Shown piece after piece: positions 1 through 8,591 of a stretch of 13,872 bases of DNA. Positions within the stretch are counted from its first letter, which is position 1. Each line of letters begins with the position of its first letter. The stretch lies in contig JH994000.1 of assembly GCA_000316135.1 (NCBI GenBank), positions 1 to 13,872 on the forward strand, read 5' to 3'. Source of the DNA: Trachipleistophora hominis. Taxonomy: Eukaryota > Microsporidia > Pleistophoridae. The notes beneath the pieces were generated by a model. The model was not told the DNA's origin, ran no database searches, and worked only from the letters and a program-made list of their open reading frames with translations. A program made the translations under genes and the position numbers.

Positions 1-422
1 CGATCAGAGAGAAGCTGATAATTGTAAAAACTATACAAAGAATGTGGTATATAAAAAATTATTATGTTAAACCAAAATAGTTTGTTTAGAAAACTGTTAA
101 TTATGCAGGTTTAAACAATACTTATGAAGTTCTACAAATGAAATACCACAGTAACGTATAGTTCTATTTTATATATCCATTTTTTAAAAATGGGATAGCT
201 CAGCTTGTATATTCATAAAGAAACTTCTGACTTTAAACTAAGTAATCGATTTATTTCGAAAGAGTTTGATTCACGAATTAATAAAAGAAGTATTATACAC
301 GATACAAAAATGAAAAATCACATTTCTTTTAATAAGTAGCAATTAATCAACAAAAAATAGAACGATCAATAATCATTGAATCCATCAAATTTACTCATAA
401 AAAGCAAAAAGCACGCGGTTCT

Positions 423-677
423 TTATACAAATATTGTGATGAGGTTCTTTATTGATCCCAATAGGCTACATTTTGCGAAAATTTGAATTGCGTTTGCATA
501 CACATAATGAATATTTAACGTTCTCATGTCCACTGCAAAAACTGCTCTTTTAGTATAAATTTCTTTCAAAACACACATATACATTGGTTTACTTAGACAC
601 TCGTCGTATTTTTGGCTCCGATACCAACGTATATTTAGGTATGTGGTTGCTTCGATTGTTTCGAAGAAATTTATCAA
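423..677 (-). mobile_element. Decayed Ty3/gypsy-like reverse transcriptase segment
   Basis: This minus-strand reading frame resembles the finger part of a gypsy-type RT. VDMRTLN (513-533) matches the VDYRxLN box. It is preceded by a stretch resembling 'SPVVLVKKKDG.RF' and followed, at the right distance, by LLGSIKN, which aligns with the 'LGGAKYFSKLDL' block before the first catalytic Asp. The Asp position reads Phe here, and the frame stops shortly after, so no active enzyme is encoded. The palm and thumb that should follow (positions 1-422 on the minus strand) are not recognisable to me. The frame starts without a convincing start codon or CCC element. Seen: the motif spacing. Inferred: retroelement origin. 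It could still be a chance match. Confidence 0.45.
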
Positions 678-883
678 TATTAATTCGTGTATCTTTTTCG
701 GTCTGTTCGAACATTATAAATTGAAGGACATAGAATATTCCATAGATCATTTCTGTGTTAGGTTTTCGAAATCCGTTCTTGATGCAGAAATATTCTCCCA
801 CCAAGTCCTTGTTTCTCATAATTTTTAAATAGCATAAATTAGCAATAAAACATTCTCTTCCTTGTAATGTCGAAAATTTATTA

Positions 884-1399
884 TTATTTATCCTTGTTTT
901 TATCCAGTAACTTCATTATTTTTTCCTTATACGAGTCAACGGACATACTTCCACCTTATTTTTTATCTATTTCATCGCATATTGGTATTTAAACAGATTA
1001 AATACCGCTATTATTTATCAAACCTGCCATTCCTATGGATTTATATAGCTTTCAAACCATATAAAGCCTTTAACAGTGATATTATATGGCTATCGTTACC
1101 ATGTCCAAGCAAAATGCACAATTTATCAGCTTTGTTCGCAACATTTGTCGTAGTTATGACACCGTGATTACGTTCAAATTCCGCCCATGCCTCACCAGTT
1201 TCATTCGTTGTGTCATTTGTAATCTCTTATGAATATTTCCAGGTGTTTCAAAGTTGGAATGATGGTGTTCTGTGTTTAGAATTGCACATTTCTCTTCGGT
1301 ATATGGAACGTTATCTTCAAGTACTTCTTTGTCGTCACATTTTGTCAGTGTAGTAAATGCTACTGATACTATCATTACGTTCAAAACAAAAGTAAACAA
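884..1399 (-). mobile_element. Decayed Gag-like retroelement segment, frame-broken
   Basis: Three minus-strand frames, read in order, resemble a Ty3/gypsy (Arc-like) Gag capsid region. The frame 1399-1154 contains SNFETPGNI, like the Gag N-terminal 'F..P..L' segment. A frame at 1226-1041, open but with no start codon, contains GEAWAEFERN followed by KADKLCILLGHG and LLKALYGLKA, matching the Gag pattern W..F(E)...K...LL...G....LL..L. A third piece (955-884) contains SVDSYKEKIMKLL, like the 'eSvdeYv.kl..La' block. The stops and frame changes between them mark a non-functional relic. The nearby RT segment at lower coordinates is in the correct gag-pol order. Part of the first frame could instead be read as an integrase zinc finger. 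Confidence 0.4.
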
Positions 1400-1689
1400 T
1401 TTTTAAATATGCATATAATTGCATCTCATCAACATGAGAGCAGTTTATTCGATCGTCATTTGTTCTGTAGAAACAGATGTTCATAAACTTAAATGAACTA
1501 TGCGTGCTTATTGTTAACAAAGTAAAACAGCAAATGAATTGACTGGCAATTATACGATGCAATAATAGTCATGCCGATGTCAATATTATACACGATATCA
1601 TCAGCAAAATATATTCAACGTTAGATTTGTTAATATTCGTGCGAACAAGGTTTATATTGCATTTTTATTTACCTGACAAATATTTCATA

Positions 1690-1842
1690 TAACACGATTT
1701 ATAGTCTCCTCAACCTGGCTAAGTCGTCCGGCAGTTTCTTTTTCAGTAGAAAACACTTTTTGTATAAAATATCATGTTTTTTATTTAATAACATCACAAA
1801 ATATCCTTTGGCGTCAATTTTGCAAAATGTAACAATACAAAA
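1690..1842 (-). mobile_element. RNase H-like retroelement remnant
   Basis: A minus-strand open stretch (1842-1699) contains KIDAKGYFVMLLNKKHDILY, which follows the gypsy RNase H pattern 'TDAS..g.gavL.Q.....I.Y.S', including its catalytic Asp. In a second frame, just downstream, FSTEKETA (around 1730-1753) fits the 'YSTTEKE.LA' block that follows in such RNase H domains, so a frameshift separates the two halves. There is no start codon or promoter element. The piece lies upstream of the Gag-like segment on the same strand. It therefore belongs to a different copy or has been rearranged. Confidence 0.38.
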
Positions 1843-2023
1843 CTAAATTTTAATAGTGATATTACTTGCAAGCGATGCACTTATCAAGAATGAAATTGTT
1901 ATCCAGTTGTCTTCGAAATTCAACTGTTTTTAAATCGCTTGTAGATCTTTAAAGCCTTATATATTTACAAACTTAAATCATTCTCGGTGCTTTGCTTACA
2001 TATAAACCACTTAAAAATATAAT

Positions 2024-2278
2024 TTAGCCAAAATAATTCTTTATATCATTTTCGAAGTAGCTGAAGCGATAGTTGTCTTTTAATTCATTCAAGAATTCAC
2101 TATTTTCGTTTATACTTTCATCATCGGGCGCAGAAAATGGCTTACAATCCCTGATTTCTGATTTCATGTTCTCGATATCGTTCTTAATGTTATAACTCTG
2201 TATTTCTTCTATACGTCTACTAAGCAGTGATTTAATATTCTTTGTGTTTATTATTTCGTCAATACTAAGTTTCTCCAT
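2024..2278 (-). CDS. Small orphan protein, 84 aa
   Basis: I do not recognise this protein. It starts at an ATG (2276-2278) directly preceded on the minus strand by CCC, the same start element seen at the four assigned genes, with an A/T-rich stretch about 25-35 bases further up. That context is the main reason to call it real. The product is 84 residues, hydrophilic and rich in Glu, Asp, Asn, Ile and Lys. Residues 1-45 look strongly helical and could form a coiled coil. An acidic linker follows (around 50-60), then a short aromatic C-terminus (FSYFENDIKNYFG). There is no signal peptide, membrane segment or zinc-binding cysteine pattern. It could be a small subunit of a complex. It sits between retroelement fragments, so a remnant is possible but less likely. 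Confidence 0.55.
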   Translation of the reverse strand: MEKLSIDEIINTKNIKSLLSRRIEEIQSYNIKNDIENMKSEIRDCKPFSAPDDESINENSEFLNELKDNYRFSYFENDIKNYFG

Positions 2279-2281
2279 GGG
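2279..2281 (-). promoter_or_regulatory. CCC start element, spacing 0
   Basis: CCC on the minus strand directly abuts the ATG of the 84-aa gene. It matches the elements at the other genes here and supports the start. Confidence 0.5.
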
Positions 2282-2432
2282 ATTAAAATTAGGAGGAAAA
2301 TTAAATAATTTTTACACGCGCAAGTTACAATGAGATATTTAATGGAATATTAAGTTAAAATTTTCAGATCAAGAATAACATTTTTGTGAAAATTATAATT
2401 ACACAGCATTGTGTCTACCTAGCAATAAACTT

Positions 2433-2597
2433 TCACATCAATTTGATGAATAATAAGTCACACGGTCGGTGTATAAGCATTAACTTTTCCTGACTCAAAT
2501 GCTGGTGGCCATTATCAGTCTCAACGGACCAGAAGAGTGTAGTTGGTCAGGTGATGTGTATGAAGGAGATGATTAAACCGACTTCTAGTTGAAAAAA
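2433..2597 (-). mobile_element. Integrase core remnant (TDNG motif)
   Basis: On the minus strand, ETDNGHQHL (TDNG at 2508-2519) matches the 'sDnG.eF' block around the second catalytic Asp of retroviral/gypsy integrases. It is preceded by a hydrophobic stretch and 'PTTLFWSV', like 'P..i.sDnG'. Further upstream, in another frame, IVDHS (first Asp at 2720-2722) resembles the 'vvDhfS' block around the first catalytic Asp. One in-frame stop (2547-2549) and frame changes show decay. The third catalytic Glu region is not recognisable. On the opposite strand the same bases give a short ATG frame of about 25 codons, which I take as an antisense artefact. Confidence 0.42.
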
Positions 2598-2919
2598 TTA
2601 CAAAAGCGCCATGTGTGATATAATATAGTAAAACAGATAATGATATTCTTTCTAAAAAATTGAAACTAATTCTAGATATTATAATAAAAAAGTTAATTTT
2701 GAAATGATAATATGCTATGGTCTACAATATTGAAGACTTTGATGTCTGAAAACATATTTTTCGTGAGTCTTATCACTTGATGAGTAATTTTTTAAAATTT
2801 ACATCCAGAATAAGTTTACCACGGCATAATACTTTGTGAGCGATTCGAAGAGTGAGATCATGTTGTAATCATAGTTTCCAACCTTTCTACAGCACTTTAT
2901 TATTGAAGTGTTTCGTTTA

Positions 2920-2922
2920 CCC
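2920..2922 (+). promoter_or_regulatory. CCC start element, spacing 4
   Basis: CCC followed by TTTA and then the ATG at 2927. A TATA-like TTTATTATT lies about 30 bases before the ATG. It favours this ATG over the in-frame GTG at 2852. Confidence 0.5.
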
Positions 2923-2926
2923 TTTA

Positions 2927-3151
2927 ATGTTGAAAAGACACATACAGAAGAACGAGGGATTTAAACCAAGAATGTCGTTAGAAGAGGCACATAGTATTTT
3001 AAATACACCTTCAAAGCGATACATAGATATTTCTACTGCTCACAAGAATTTGTTGATGATCAACCATCCGGATATGGGTGGTTCACCGTTCCTGGCAGCC
3101 AAGATCAATGAAGCCAAAGACTTACTGATGAAGAAATATAGAATGACATGA
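2927..3151 (+). CDS. Pam18/Tim14-type J-domain protein (mitosomal import motor)
   Basis: A 74-residue protein that is almost only a J-domain. Residues 10-27 (GFKPRMSLEEAHSILN) match the start of the Tim14/DNAJC19 J-domain ('F...Ms..EA..IL'). HPD is at 47-49 inside NHPDMGGSPFLAAKINEAK, which is diagnostic for the Pam18/Tim14 subfamily rather than general DnaJ proteins. In the family, the HPD loop stimulates mtHsp70 ATPase at the inner-membrane translocon; in microsporidia the setting would be the mitosome. Start: the open frame extends upstream to a GTG at 2852, but the first ATG is 2927 and it has a CCC element. Family members normally have a transmembrane segment before the J-domain, and this start lacks one. 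The upstream in-frame codons do encode a hydrophobic stretch, so a non-ATG start or an unseen 5' exon remains possible. Confidence 0.82.
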   Translation: MLKRHIQKNEGFKPRMSLEEAHSILNTPSKRYIDISTAHKNLLMINHPDMGGSPFLAAKINEAKDLLMKKYRMT

Positions 3152-3680
3152 AATACTGATAACTCGTCGGTTTTCACATTGTATAAACGTTCTACAATAT
3201 AGAACTGTCTTTTTTCAAATGATTTAGTTTTCCTAACACGGAAATAATCTTATGTTTAATCTGACAGTCTTATTCAAAAATTTAGTTAAATGTATGATCG
3301 ATTGCTTTTTTCTTTTTTAAAAGAATGCTATACACATATAGTAGTTCATCATTAACCTGTTAATATGCAGATTATCAATTATGATGAAAACTTGTGAAAT
3401 AATACGACGGAACAGGTTACTATCAATGAGAGTATATATTACCATGAAAGGTTAATTTGCAGATAAATTTAGAATATATTTTTAATATAATTTTTTGGTT
3501 TAATCCCTTTTAATTAACAACGGGTCATTTAATTAAATAAACTTAAGTTCATATAGGCTTGGTCGGAAATATACTTTGTTATTCGCACAATCTAAAACAA
3601 GCAGTTCGTTACGAATTGTAAAACAGGAGCATCAGTTTTACGAGCCGTTTTAAGGCCCCGAGAGAATTAGCCCTGTTGAA
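3152..3680. other. Intergenic, no gene seen
   Basis: An A/T-rich spacer of about 530 bases between the J-protein and the adenylyltransferase. I see no coding frame, RNA gene or clear repeat. The last 35 bases hold a TTTTAA box (3648-3653) and two C runs that look like promoter elements of the next gene. Confidence 0.5.
3671..3673 (+). promoter_or_regulatory. CCC start element, spacing 7
   Basis: CCC lies 7 bases before the ATG at 3681. A second run, CCCC at 3656-3659, and a TTTTAA box at 3648-3653 lie just upstream. Confidence 0.5.
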
Positions 3681-4952
3681 ATGGCATACATAAAAAACAT
3701 TGTAAAGCTTGACAGAAAGGAAGATACATTATCACTAATATGCCATCTTTTACATACCGATATGCTGGCCTTTGTTCAAGTATGCTTTGAATGTAATCAT
3801 CACGGCTTTATACGAAGGTATCACCAAGTTATACACCAAATTAAAACGTTCTATGGATTGAACGGCGTGATAATCTTTACATTTGAAAACGTAAATGGGC
3901 TCAACGAGCTACAAGAGATAAAATGGGATAAATGTGACTGTTTGGAACGTTTTGATGGATTAAAAGATGTGATTGCTGGTAATGCTGGCGATGTGTGGAA
4001 ATGGTGCGATTTAAAAGATTTGAATGATGATGGTATGGTAAGAAATGGAGGGCGGAGCTGTAAAGACGAAAATGGTACGAAACATTTTTCTGAAAAGGAG
4101 CGCGGTGGTAATGTGACCTGTTGTGGTAATATTTCACATAATAGTGGGCGTAGAAGAAAAGTGGGGGATAATACGGTGTATATCAGGGGAGTAAAAGGCA
4201 CAAACGATGAAAAAGCCGAATGTGTCAGAGTAGATCGCACCAGAGATCAAAGGAAAGGTAGCAATCGGGTAATAAACAATCCTGAACATGAACTAAAACT
4301 GAAATGTTACGGTGGTGCTTTGTATTGTGAACAGAACATGTTAAATGAGACTAGAGAGGCACAAAACCATCCACAAAGAAATTTACATAGTAAAACAGTA
4401 GAACCACTAGAATATGTTTGCGGTGACGATAATGATATAATGAAAAAATACCAAACCATGAACAAACATATCTTCATACCACCTAGTAATACAAAAAAAT
4501 ATCGAACGGTTGTCCTCGGTGGTACGTTTGATCGATTTCACGAGGGTCACGTACTTCTTCTCAGTACAGCCTTGCTCTTAACCTCAGACGAACTTACGAT
4601 CGGCCTAACAACCAAGAGGTTACAGACCAACAAGAAATATAATACGATTATTGAATCTTACAACACGAGAAGAAACAAGTTGCTTTTTCTGTGCCGTGTA
4701 ATGTCAAATGCACGAATAACGCTCAATAAACTAAATGATAGTGTGGGAAGATGCCTGACAGATGATTATGAATGTATTGTTGTGTCGACCGAGAGTTTTA
4801 CGAGAGCGTGCGAAATTAACTTTAAAAGAATGGATGAAGGTAAAGAGATGATGGATATTGTGGTAACACCCGTTGTTGAATATGAAAACGTAAAGTTGAG
4901 CAGTACTGGGTTAAGAGAGAAGGATATTGTACATGATCGGAGTAACTCGTAA
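3681..4952 (+). CDS. Phosphopantetheine adenylyltransferase (CAB4/PPAT-like)
   Basis: Residues about 275-415 form a nucleotidyltransferase domain of the eukaryotic/archaeal PPAT type. The GGTFDRFHEGH signature is at 280-290 (the HxGH loop binds ATP), and KLSSTGLR is at 405-412, equivalent to the second ATP-binding motif 'ISSTxIR'. The enzyme joins 4'-phosphopantetheine and ATP to make dephospho-CoA, the penultimate step of CoA synthesis, probably in the cytosol. No dephospho-CoA kinase domain follows, so it is monofunctional like fungal Cab4 and unlike animal COASY. The first 270 residues are unusual. Residues 1-75 look folded and may correspond to the fungal N-terminal region. Residues 100-250 are low-complexity, rich in Gly, Asn, Lys, Arg and Asp with scattered Cys. 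At 423 aa it is clearly longer than the roughly 300 aa usual for fungal homologues. The start is the first ATG, with a CCC element 7 bases upstream. Confidence 0.85.
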   Translation: MAYIKNIVKLDRKEDTLSLICHLLHTDMLAFVQVCFECNHHGFIRRYHQVIHQIKTFYGLNGVIIFTFENVNGLNELQEIKWDKCDCLERFDGLKDVIAGNAGDVWKWCDLKDLNDDGMVRNGGRSCKDENGTKHFSEKERGGNVTCCGNISHNSGRRRKVGDNTVYIRGVKGTNDEKAECVRVDRTRDQRKGSNRVINNPEHELKLKCYGGALYCEQNMLNETREAQNHPQRNLHSKTVEPLEYVCGDDNDIMKKYQTMNKHIFIPPSNTKKYRTVVLGGTFDRFHEGHVLLLSTALLLTSDELTIGLTTKRLQTNKKYNTIIESYNTRRNKLLFLCRVMSNARITLNKLNDSVGRCLTDDYECIVVSTESFTRACEINFKRMDEGKEMMDIVVTPVVEYENVKLSSTGLREKDIVHDRSNS

Positions 4953-6431
4953 ACATACCGAGATTGAAACGTAATTTAAATTTTGTATTACTTTAACGAA
5001 TTTAAGGATGCGATTGTAGATGCTCCTGTTATTTGATGAGGTGTTCATTGGATGTTTTACTAGAGAGCTGTGATTTAATAATTTATTTTCTATGTTCAGC
5101 CACAAACTGTATTACAGGATTAGACTAATAGTTAGGAGTACTTAACTTAACGAACTTGTCAGCTTTGCCTGGTTAATATTATAACATTACATTGTATGAT
5201 AGGTCGAGTAAAAATATTTTTTATATGCGCGATGAGCCTACTCATAGAAACACAATCAAATAGTAAGAACAAATGTTTTTTCGTCATAATTTATTATCCT
5301 TGTTCAAACAGGTTGGTCAAATTATAAATAATTGTTTATTACTTGGTAAGGAGAGAATTAAAGAAGTTATAGTTGAAAAGATAAAAGCTCACCGATAAGA
5401 TTTATTAAAAATTTTACTGTTCAATAGACGCACATTCTTTCGATTCAGGAATAAATGCATTTTAGTTAAAATAGACGAGTATGTCACAATCAATATCGGG
5501 ATGTTGTACGCTAGTGCTGGTACAGCGATGTTTACTTCATCTACACTCTACACAGTAAAATACAATGCGGGTACAACTCATTTTATACAGCGATCCACTT
5601 TAATTTACTTGGTACACTTTAAGTAAATAATCAATTTAATGTTCCCCTATCTATTTATAAGAAAAATACAATTTCCTATTTTTTACTAGAATAGCAGACT
5701 ATTCGTTAATGATCTGCAATTTCATTATTTGAATAAATCGTGCAAGATCATTTCTTTTCATGGTACTATAATCTTAGATCATGAACATATTTCTACAATG
5801 CCATGTCTGGCATGCTTGACATTCCACTGAGTTCAAAGAGAAAATAATCCAGTGAAGAATAATGAAATTGTACAGTTATAAGGCTAATAACCTTTGAAAA
5901 ACACGCTGTATACTATTAAAGCTATAAATTAGCTCTTCTCGTATTAGTAGTATCGTTACTAAAAAATATTGTTTTATAGCGTGTTATACACCGATCGTAC
6001 TGTTTTTGGGTACAATTATAACTTACACAGACTCAATTCACTAATAACATCACTAAAATAAAATATTCGATAAAATAATTATCGCTACTCTCACAAAATA
6101 ACATCGTCCTTAATTTTTTCCTTTTTCTTGACCGAATAGTTCTTTTAACGTGTTATAGTTCGTTTACATCAATCCAGCCTCTATTAATCATCGCTTATAA
6201 ACCTTACAAAACAAGCGTTTGTTAATCCAATTCGATGAAATGACCCTGTTTAGTAATTAAAAACCGTTTTTTAAGAAAATCAGTAAACGTCCACATTCTC
6301 TACGAGGTAATAGAAGAACAGGTTGTAACAAACCGTTTTCACTGGGAATCGAGATAAAACGTGGTCGTTTCTTAAAATGAAAGCGAAATACAATAAATAG
6401 CCACATTTATTGCGCCTTTAAACACCACCCC
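4953..6431. other. Long intergenic stretch, no supported gene
   Basis: Nearly 1.5 kb of A/T-rich DNA. A 43-codon ATG frame at 5196-5327 begins with a hydrophobic, signal-like N-terminus, but it lacks a CCC element and I do not call it. On the minus strand near 5780-5815, a short match (KHARHGIVE) recalls the integrase segment around the third catalytic residue, without supporting flanks. No RNA gene or array is visible. The TTTAAA box at 6417-6422 belongs to the next gene. Confidence 0.45.
6428..6431 (+). promoter_or_regulatory. CCCC start element, spacing 0
   Basis: CCCC directly abuts the ATG at 6432, with a TTTAAA box at 6417-6422. Together with the other genes, it supports this start. 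Confidence 0.5.
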
Positions 6432-7076
6432 ATGCTATTTTCATCAGAACTGCAGAAACTGTTTAAAGAAAGGGAAGAATTGTACGTAAAAAAGGAGCTC
6501 ACGTACAACAAACTGAAAGAACGTATAAAACGCGAAGGCATACTCACACACATCCTACGTCTTAATCTTCGGCGGCCTGTCCAAAAAGTAACGCATCAGC
6601 CAATAATATTGGGCAGCTCTCTCTACAGAATGTCAGTGTTAAATGTTGGTGAATTGCCAAAACCCTCGCAAAAGGAATACATCACGCCTACCATCGTCTA
6701 CCCAATCAATTTCATATCAAAACGAAAATACAAGAAATACAACGGATGTCCATCCAAATCAAAGGACAAGATTTTCTACATTTGTAAGATACACGACAAC
6801 AAGGACATGTTCGAAATATCGTGTGATTATAAGAAATGGGTAGGAAAAGATTGTTGGAACGAATTTGTAAAAGATTTTGATGCTGTGAGCGAGTATAACA
6901 GTATGGAGGAATTCTTTGGGCTTAAGCATCCGCAGTTACAAAGAATTATTGAAGAGAAAGGCACCGATGAGCTTACTGAATACGTGCCGTTGAATAGGAG
7001 AAAGGAGAATGGGAAAACAGAAAATGAGATGAGCGATGTCAGTGATGATGGTAGGTTTTATAGTGATAATGAGTAG
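6432..7076 (+). CDS. FYRN/FYRC-domain nuclear protein (TBRG1-like)
   Basis: A 214-residue protein. Residues 5-37 are a charged helix, a likely coiled coil. Residues about 60-112 match FYRN: a hydrophobic start (PIILGSSLYRMSVLNVGEL), then YPINFISKRKYKKY, close to the family's 'YPvGf.StRkY'. Residues about 116-175 match FYRC: YICKI, FEISC, a CWNEF tryptophan segment, then EEFFGLKHPQLQRIIEE, which closely follows the family's 'E.FGLshP.vq.lIe'. The tail (190-214) is acidic and serine-rich, typical of disordered nuclear tails. FYRN and FYRC pack into one fold found in chromatin and transcription proteins such as MLL/Trithorax, some JmjC demethylases and TBRG1. Here no SET, PHD or JmjC domain is attached, so the TBRG1-type architecture fits best. 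The partner and target genes cannot be inferred. The start has CCCC immediately upstream. Confidence 0.78.
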   Translation: MLFSSELQKLFKEREELYVKKELTYNKLKERIKREGILTHILRLNLRRPVQKVTHQPIILGSSLYRMSVLNVGELPKPSQKEYITPTIVYPINFISKRKYKKYNGCPSKSKDKIFYICKIHDNKDMFEISCDYKKWVGKDCWNEFVKDFDAVSEYNSMEEFFGLKHPQLQRIIEEKGTDELTEYVPLNRRKENGKTENEMSDVSDDGRFYSDNE

Positions 7077-8085
7077 TAAATATAATTTTTTTGACATTTT
7101 ATTTTTTTGGTCTATTGCAGTGTTGTCTTACCATGATGTATATTTACTGACAAATCTTACATTCTTCTAATTTTGTACATATTAGAATTAAAGTACGTTT
7201 CTTGTAACACTCTGATGCTGTTCCAAGTATTAAAACAAATTCGATGAAATATTACAAATACCGAAAGGTATGCAGCTTCTAATCATTTGATTGGACAAAC
7301 GTAGTGTATCTCAACTTGTTCTCATTTTAAACACCGTTATTTGCAATTATTAACGATTTTATCTTCTATACTAGTTAATCGCTTATTTCGTCCGATTATG
7401 GTGTAAATATGTCATAAATTTACTGAATAGTATAAAAATAGTAGAAATAATAAATAAAAGAAAATATTTGATGTAATAGTTAGTGATACGTTTTTTAGGT
7501 GGTGATTGTTGAATGTGTCAGAACTAAGTTCCATTTTACGCATTTCTTTTAAAAATCTTTAATCCTCTAGAGGATGCGTAAGCTGATTCTCAAAATACAT
7601 CTCTTTCAATAAAAAAGTTTTAGTTATCGTTCCCGTACATCACAATTGTTCCATCTTACGTATGCCGTTTAAGTAATTTACACGTGATACCATACCAAAT
7701 AGGTTTGTTTCCTCTGCGCTTGTACAACTGAAACAAAGCGAGATTAAATTATGACTGAGGTATTCTAACGAAATATAAATGTTAGGTAAGAATTAAAGAT
7801 ATGAGAACTGGTAATTGATCAATAAACCTTTATTGAATGACTAGTGTTGGACAATGAGATGTAACTGAGGTAATAAGTGGAACGTACAGGATAAATGAAC
7901 AATTATGTAGTTTAAGCGAATCATCGCAAATAATTTTATTTACAATTGGTAAACGTATCTTTACAGCGGAAAATTAAGGATTGTTAACCTTACGATGTAT
8001 GTTTATCGCAGAATTTGTTCTGCTTATCATTGAGTCTTTTATTGAGAGGACTCTTACTACTTGAAAATGACAACAAATGGTTTCT
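7077..8085. other. Intergenic, no supported gene
   Basis: About 1 kb of A/T-rich sequence. The plus-frame stretches 7858-7974 and 7978-8067 are open but have no recognisable content; they run toward the integrase-like remnant at 8086 in the same frame and may be more of the same debris. I see no tRNA, rRNA or repeat array. Confidence 0.4.
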
Positions 8086-8301
8086 CATCGCTATGATATC
8101 AATTAAATTATCTTTAGTGGACAGAATAGACTCGGTAATCACAGTTGCTTAGGTATCACGGTAACATCATACTTTGTTAAAGACATCGCGTATCGCCCTT
8201 CAGCGCCCTGCAGAACCGTTCATTTGTTGTTGAGTGGTGCCAAATTTTGATTTACCTCTTTTGGCTGTGCGGTGCAAGCCCGAAAGGAGGGAAAATTGTA
8301 A
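8086..8301 (+). mobile_element. Integrase-core-like remnant upstream of the formin
   Basis: One plus-strand frame, interrupted by stops at 8104-8106 and 8248-8250 and closed at 8299-8301, resembles the first half of a gypsy-type integrase core. LGITVTSYF sits where 'ilvvvDrfS' is expected, AYRPSAPCRTVHLLLSGAKF fits 'AyPlp..TaetV..LL...F', and FTSFG fits the 'F..FG.P' that normally follows. The first catalytic Asp is replaced by Thr. The match is by spacing and pattern only. The stretch is richer in G+C than its surroundings. It ends 299 bases before the formin ATG, so it may contribute to the upstream region of that gene. Confidence 0.33.
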
Positions 8302-8591
8302 AACGGCGGAAAAGACACTCAGATAACAGTTGAGCCTGGTTTATAAAGGACGGCGGACTAATAAAAAAGAAAATATAAACCAGAAAACAGGCGGCATCAG
8401 CGTTATACAAGCTATCACCAATAAAAGATGTCGGTGATGCATGCCTCAACACACAGCAAACAGTCTTGAGTGCTGATCACACCAATAATACACATGTCAT
8501 CGTGCTTCCACTCCGATACGTCTGCAGGGCCATGCTAATTGCACCCCTCCCGCTCATCATTTTCCTTTATAACCGATTTTGCTACGCCTTG

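Noticed and set aside
3851..4240. 129-codon minus-strand frame inside the adenylyltransferase
   Set aside because: Antisense shadow over the low-complexity part of the real gene; Ser/Pro/His/Phe-rich as expected from the complement, with no known domain.
5196..5327. 43-codon ATG frame with a hydrophobic, signal-like start
   Set aside because: Too short, no CCC element, no recognisable mature domain.
5700..5840. Minus-strand KHARHGIVE, like the integrase third-residue region
   Set aside because: The expected second-Asp block about 35 codons upstream is absent and stops flank it; probably chance.
8252..8452. 66-codon minus-strand frame upstream of the formin
   Set aside because: No ATG start (begins at GTG), no CCC element, and it overlaps the opposite-strand integrase-like relic.
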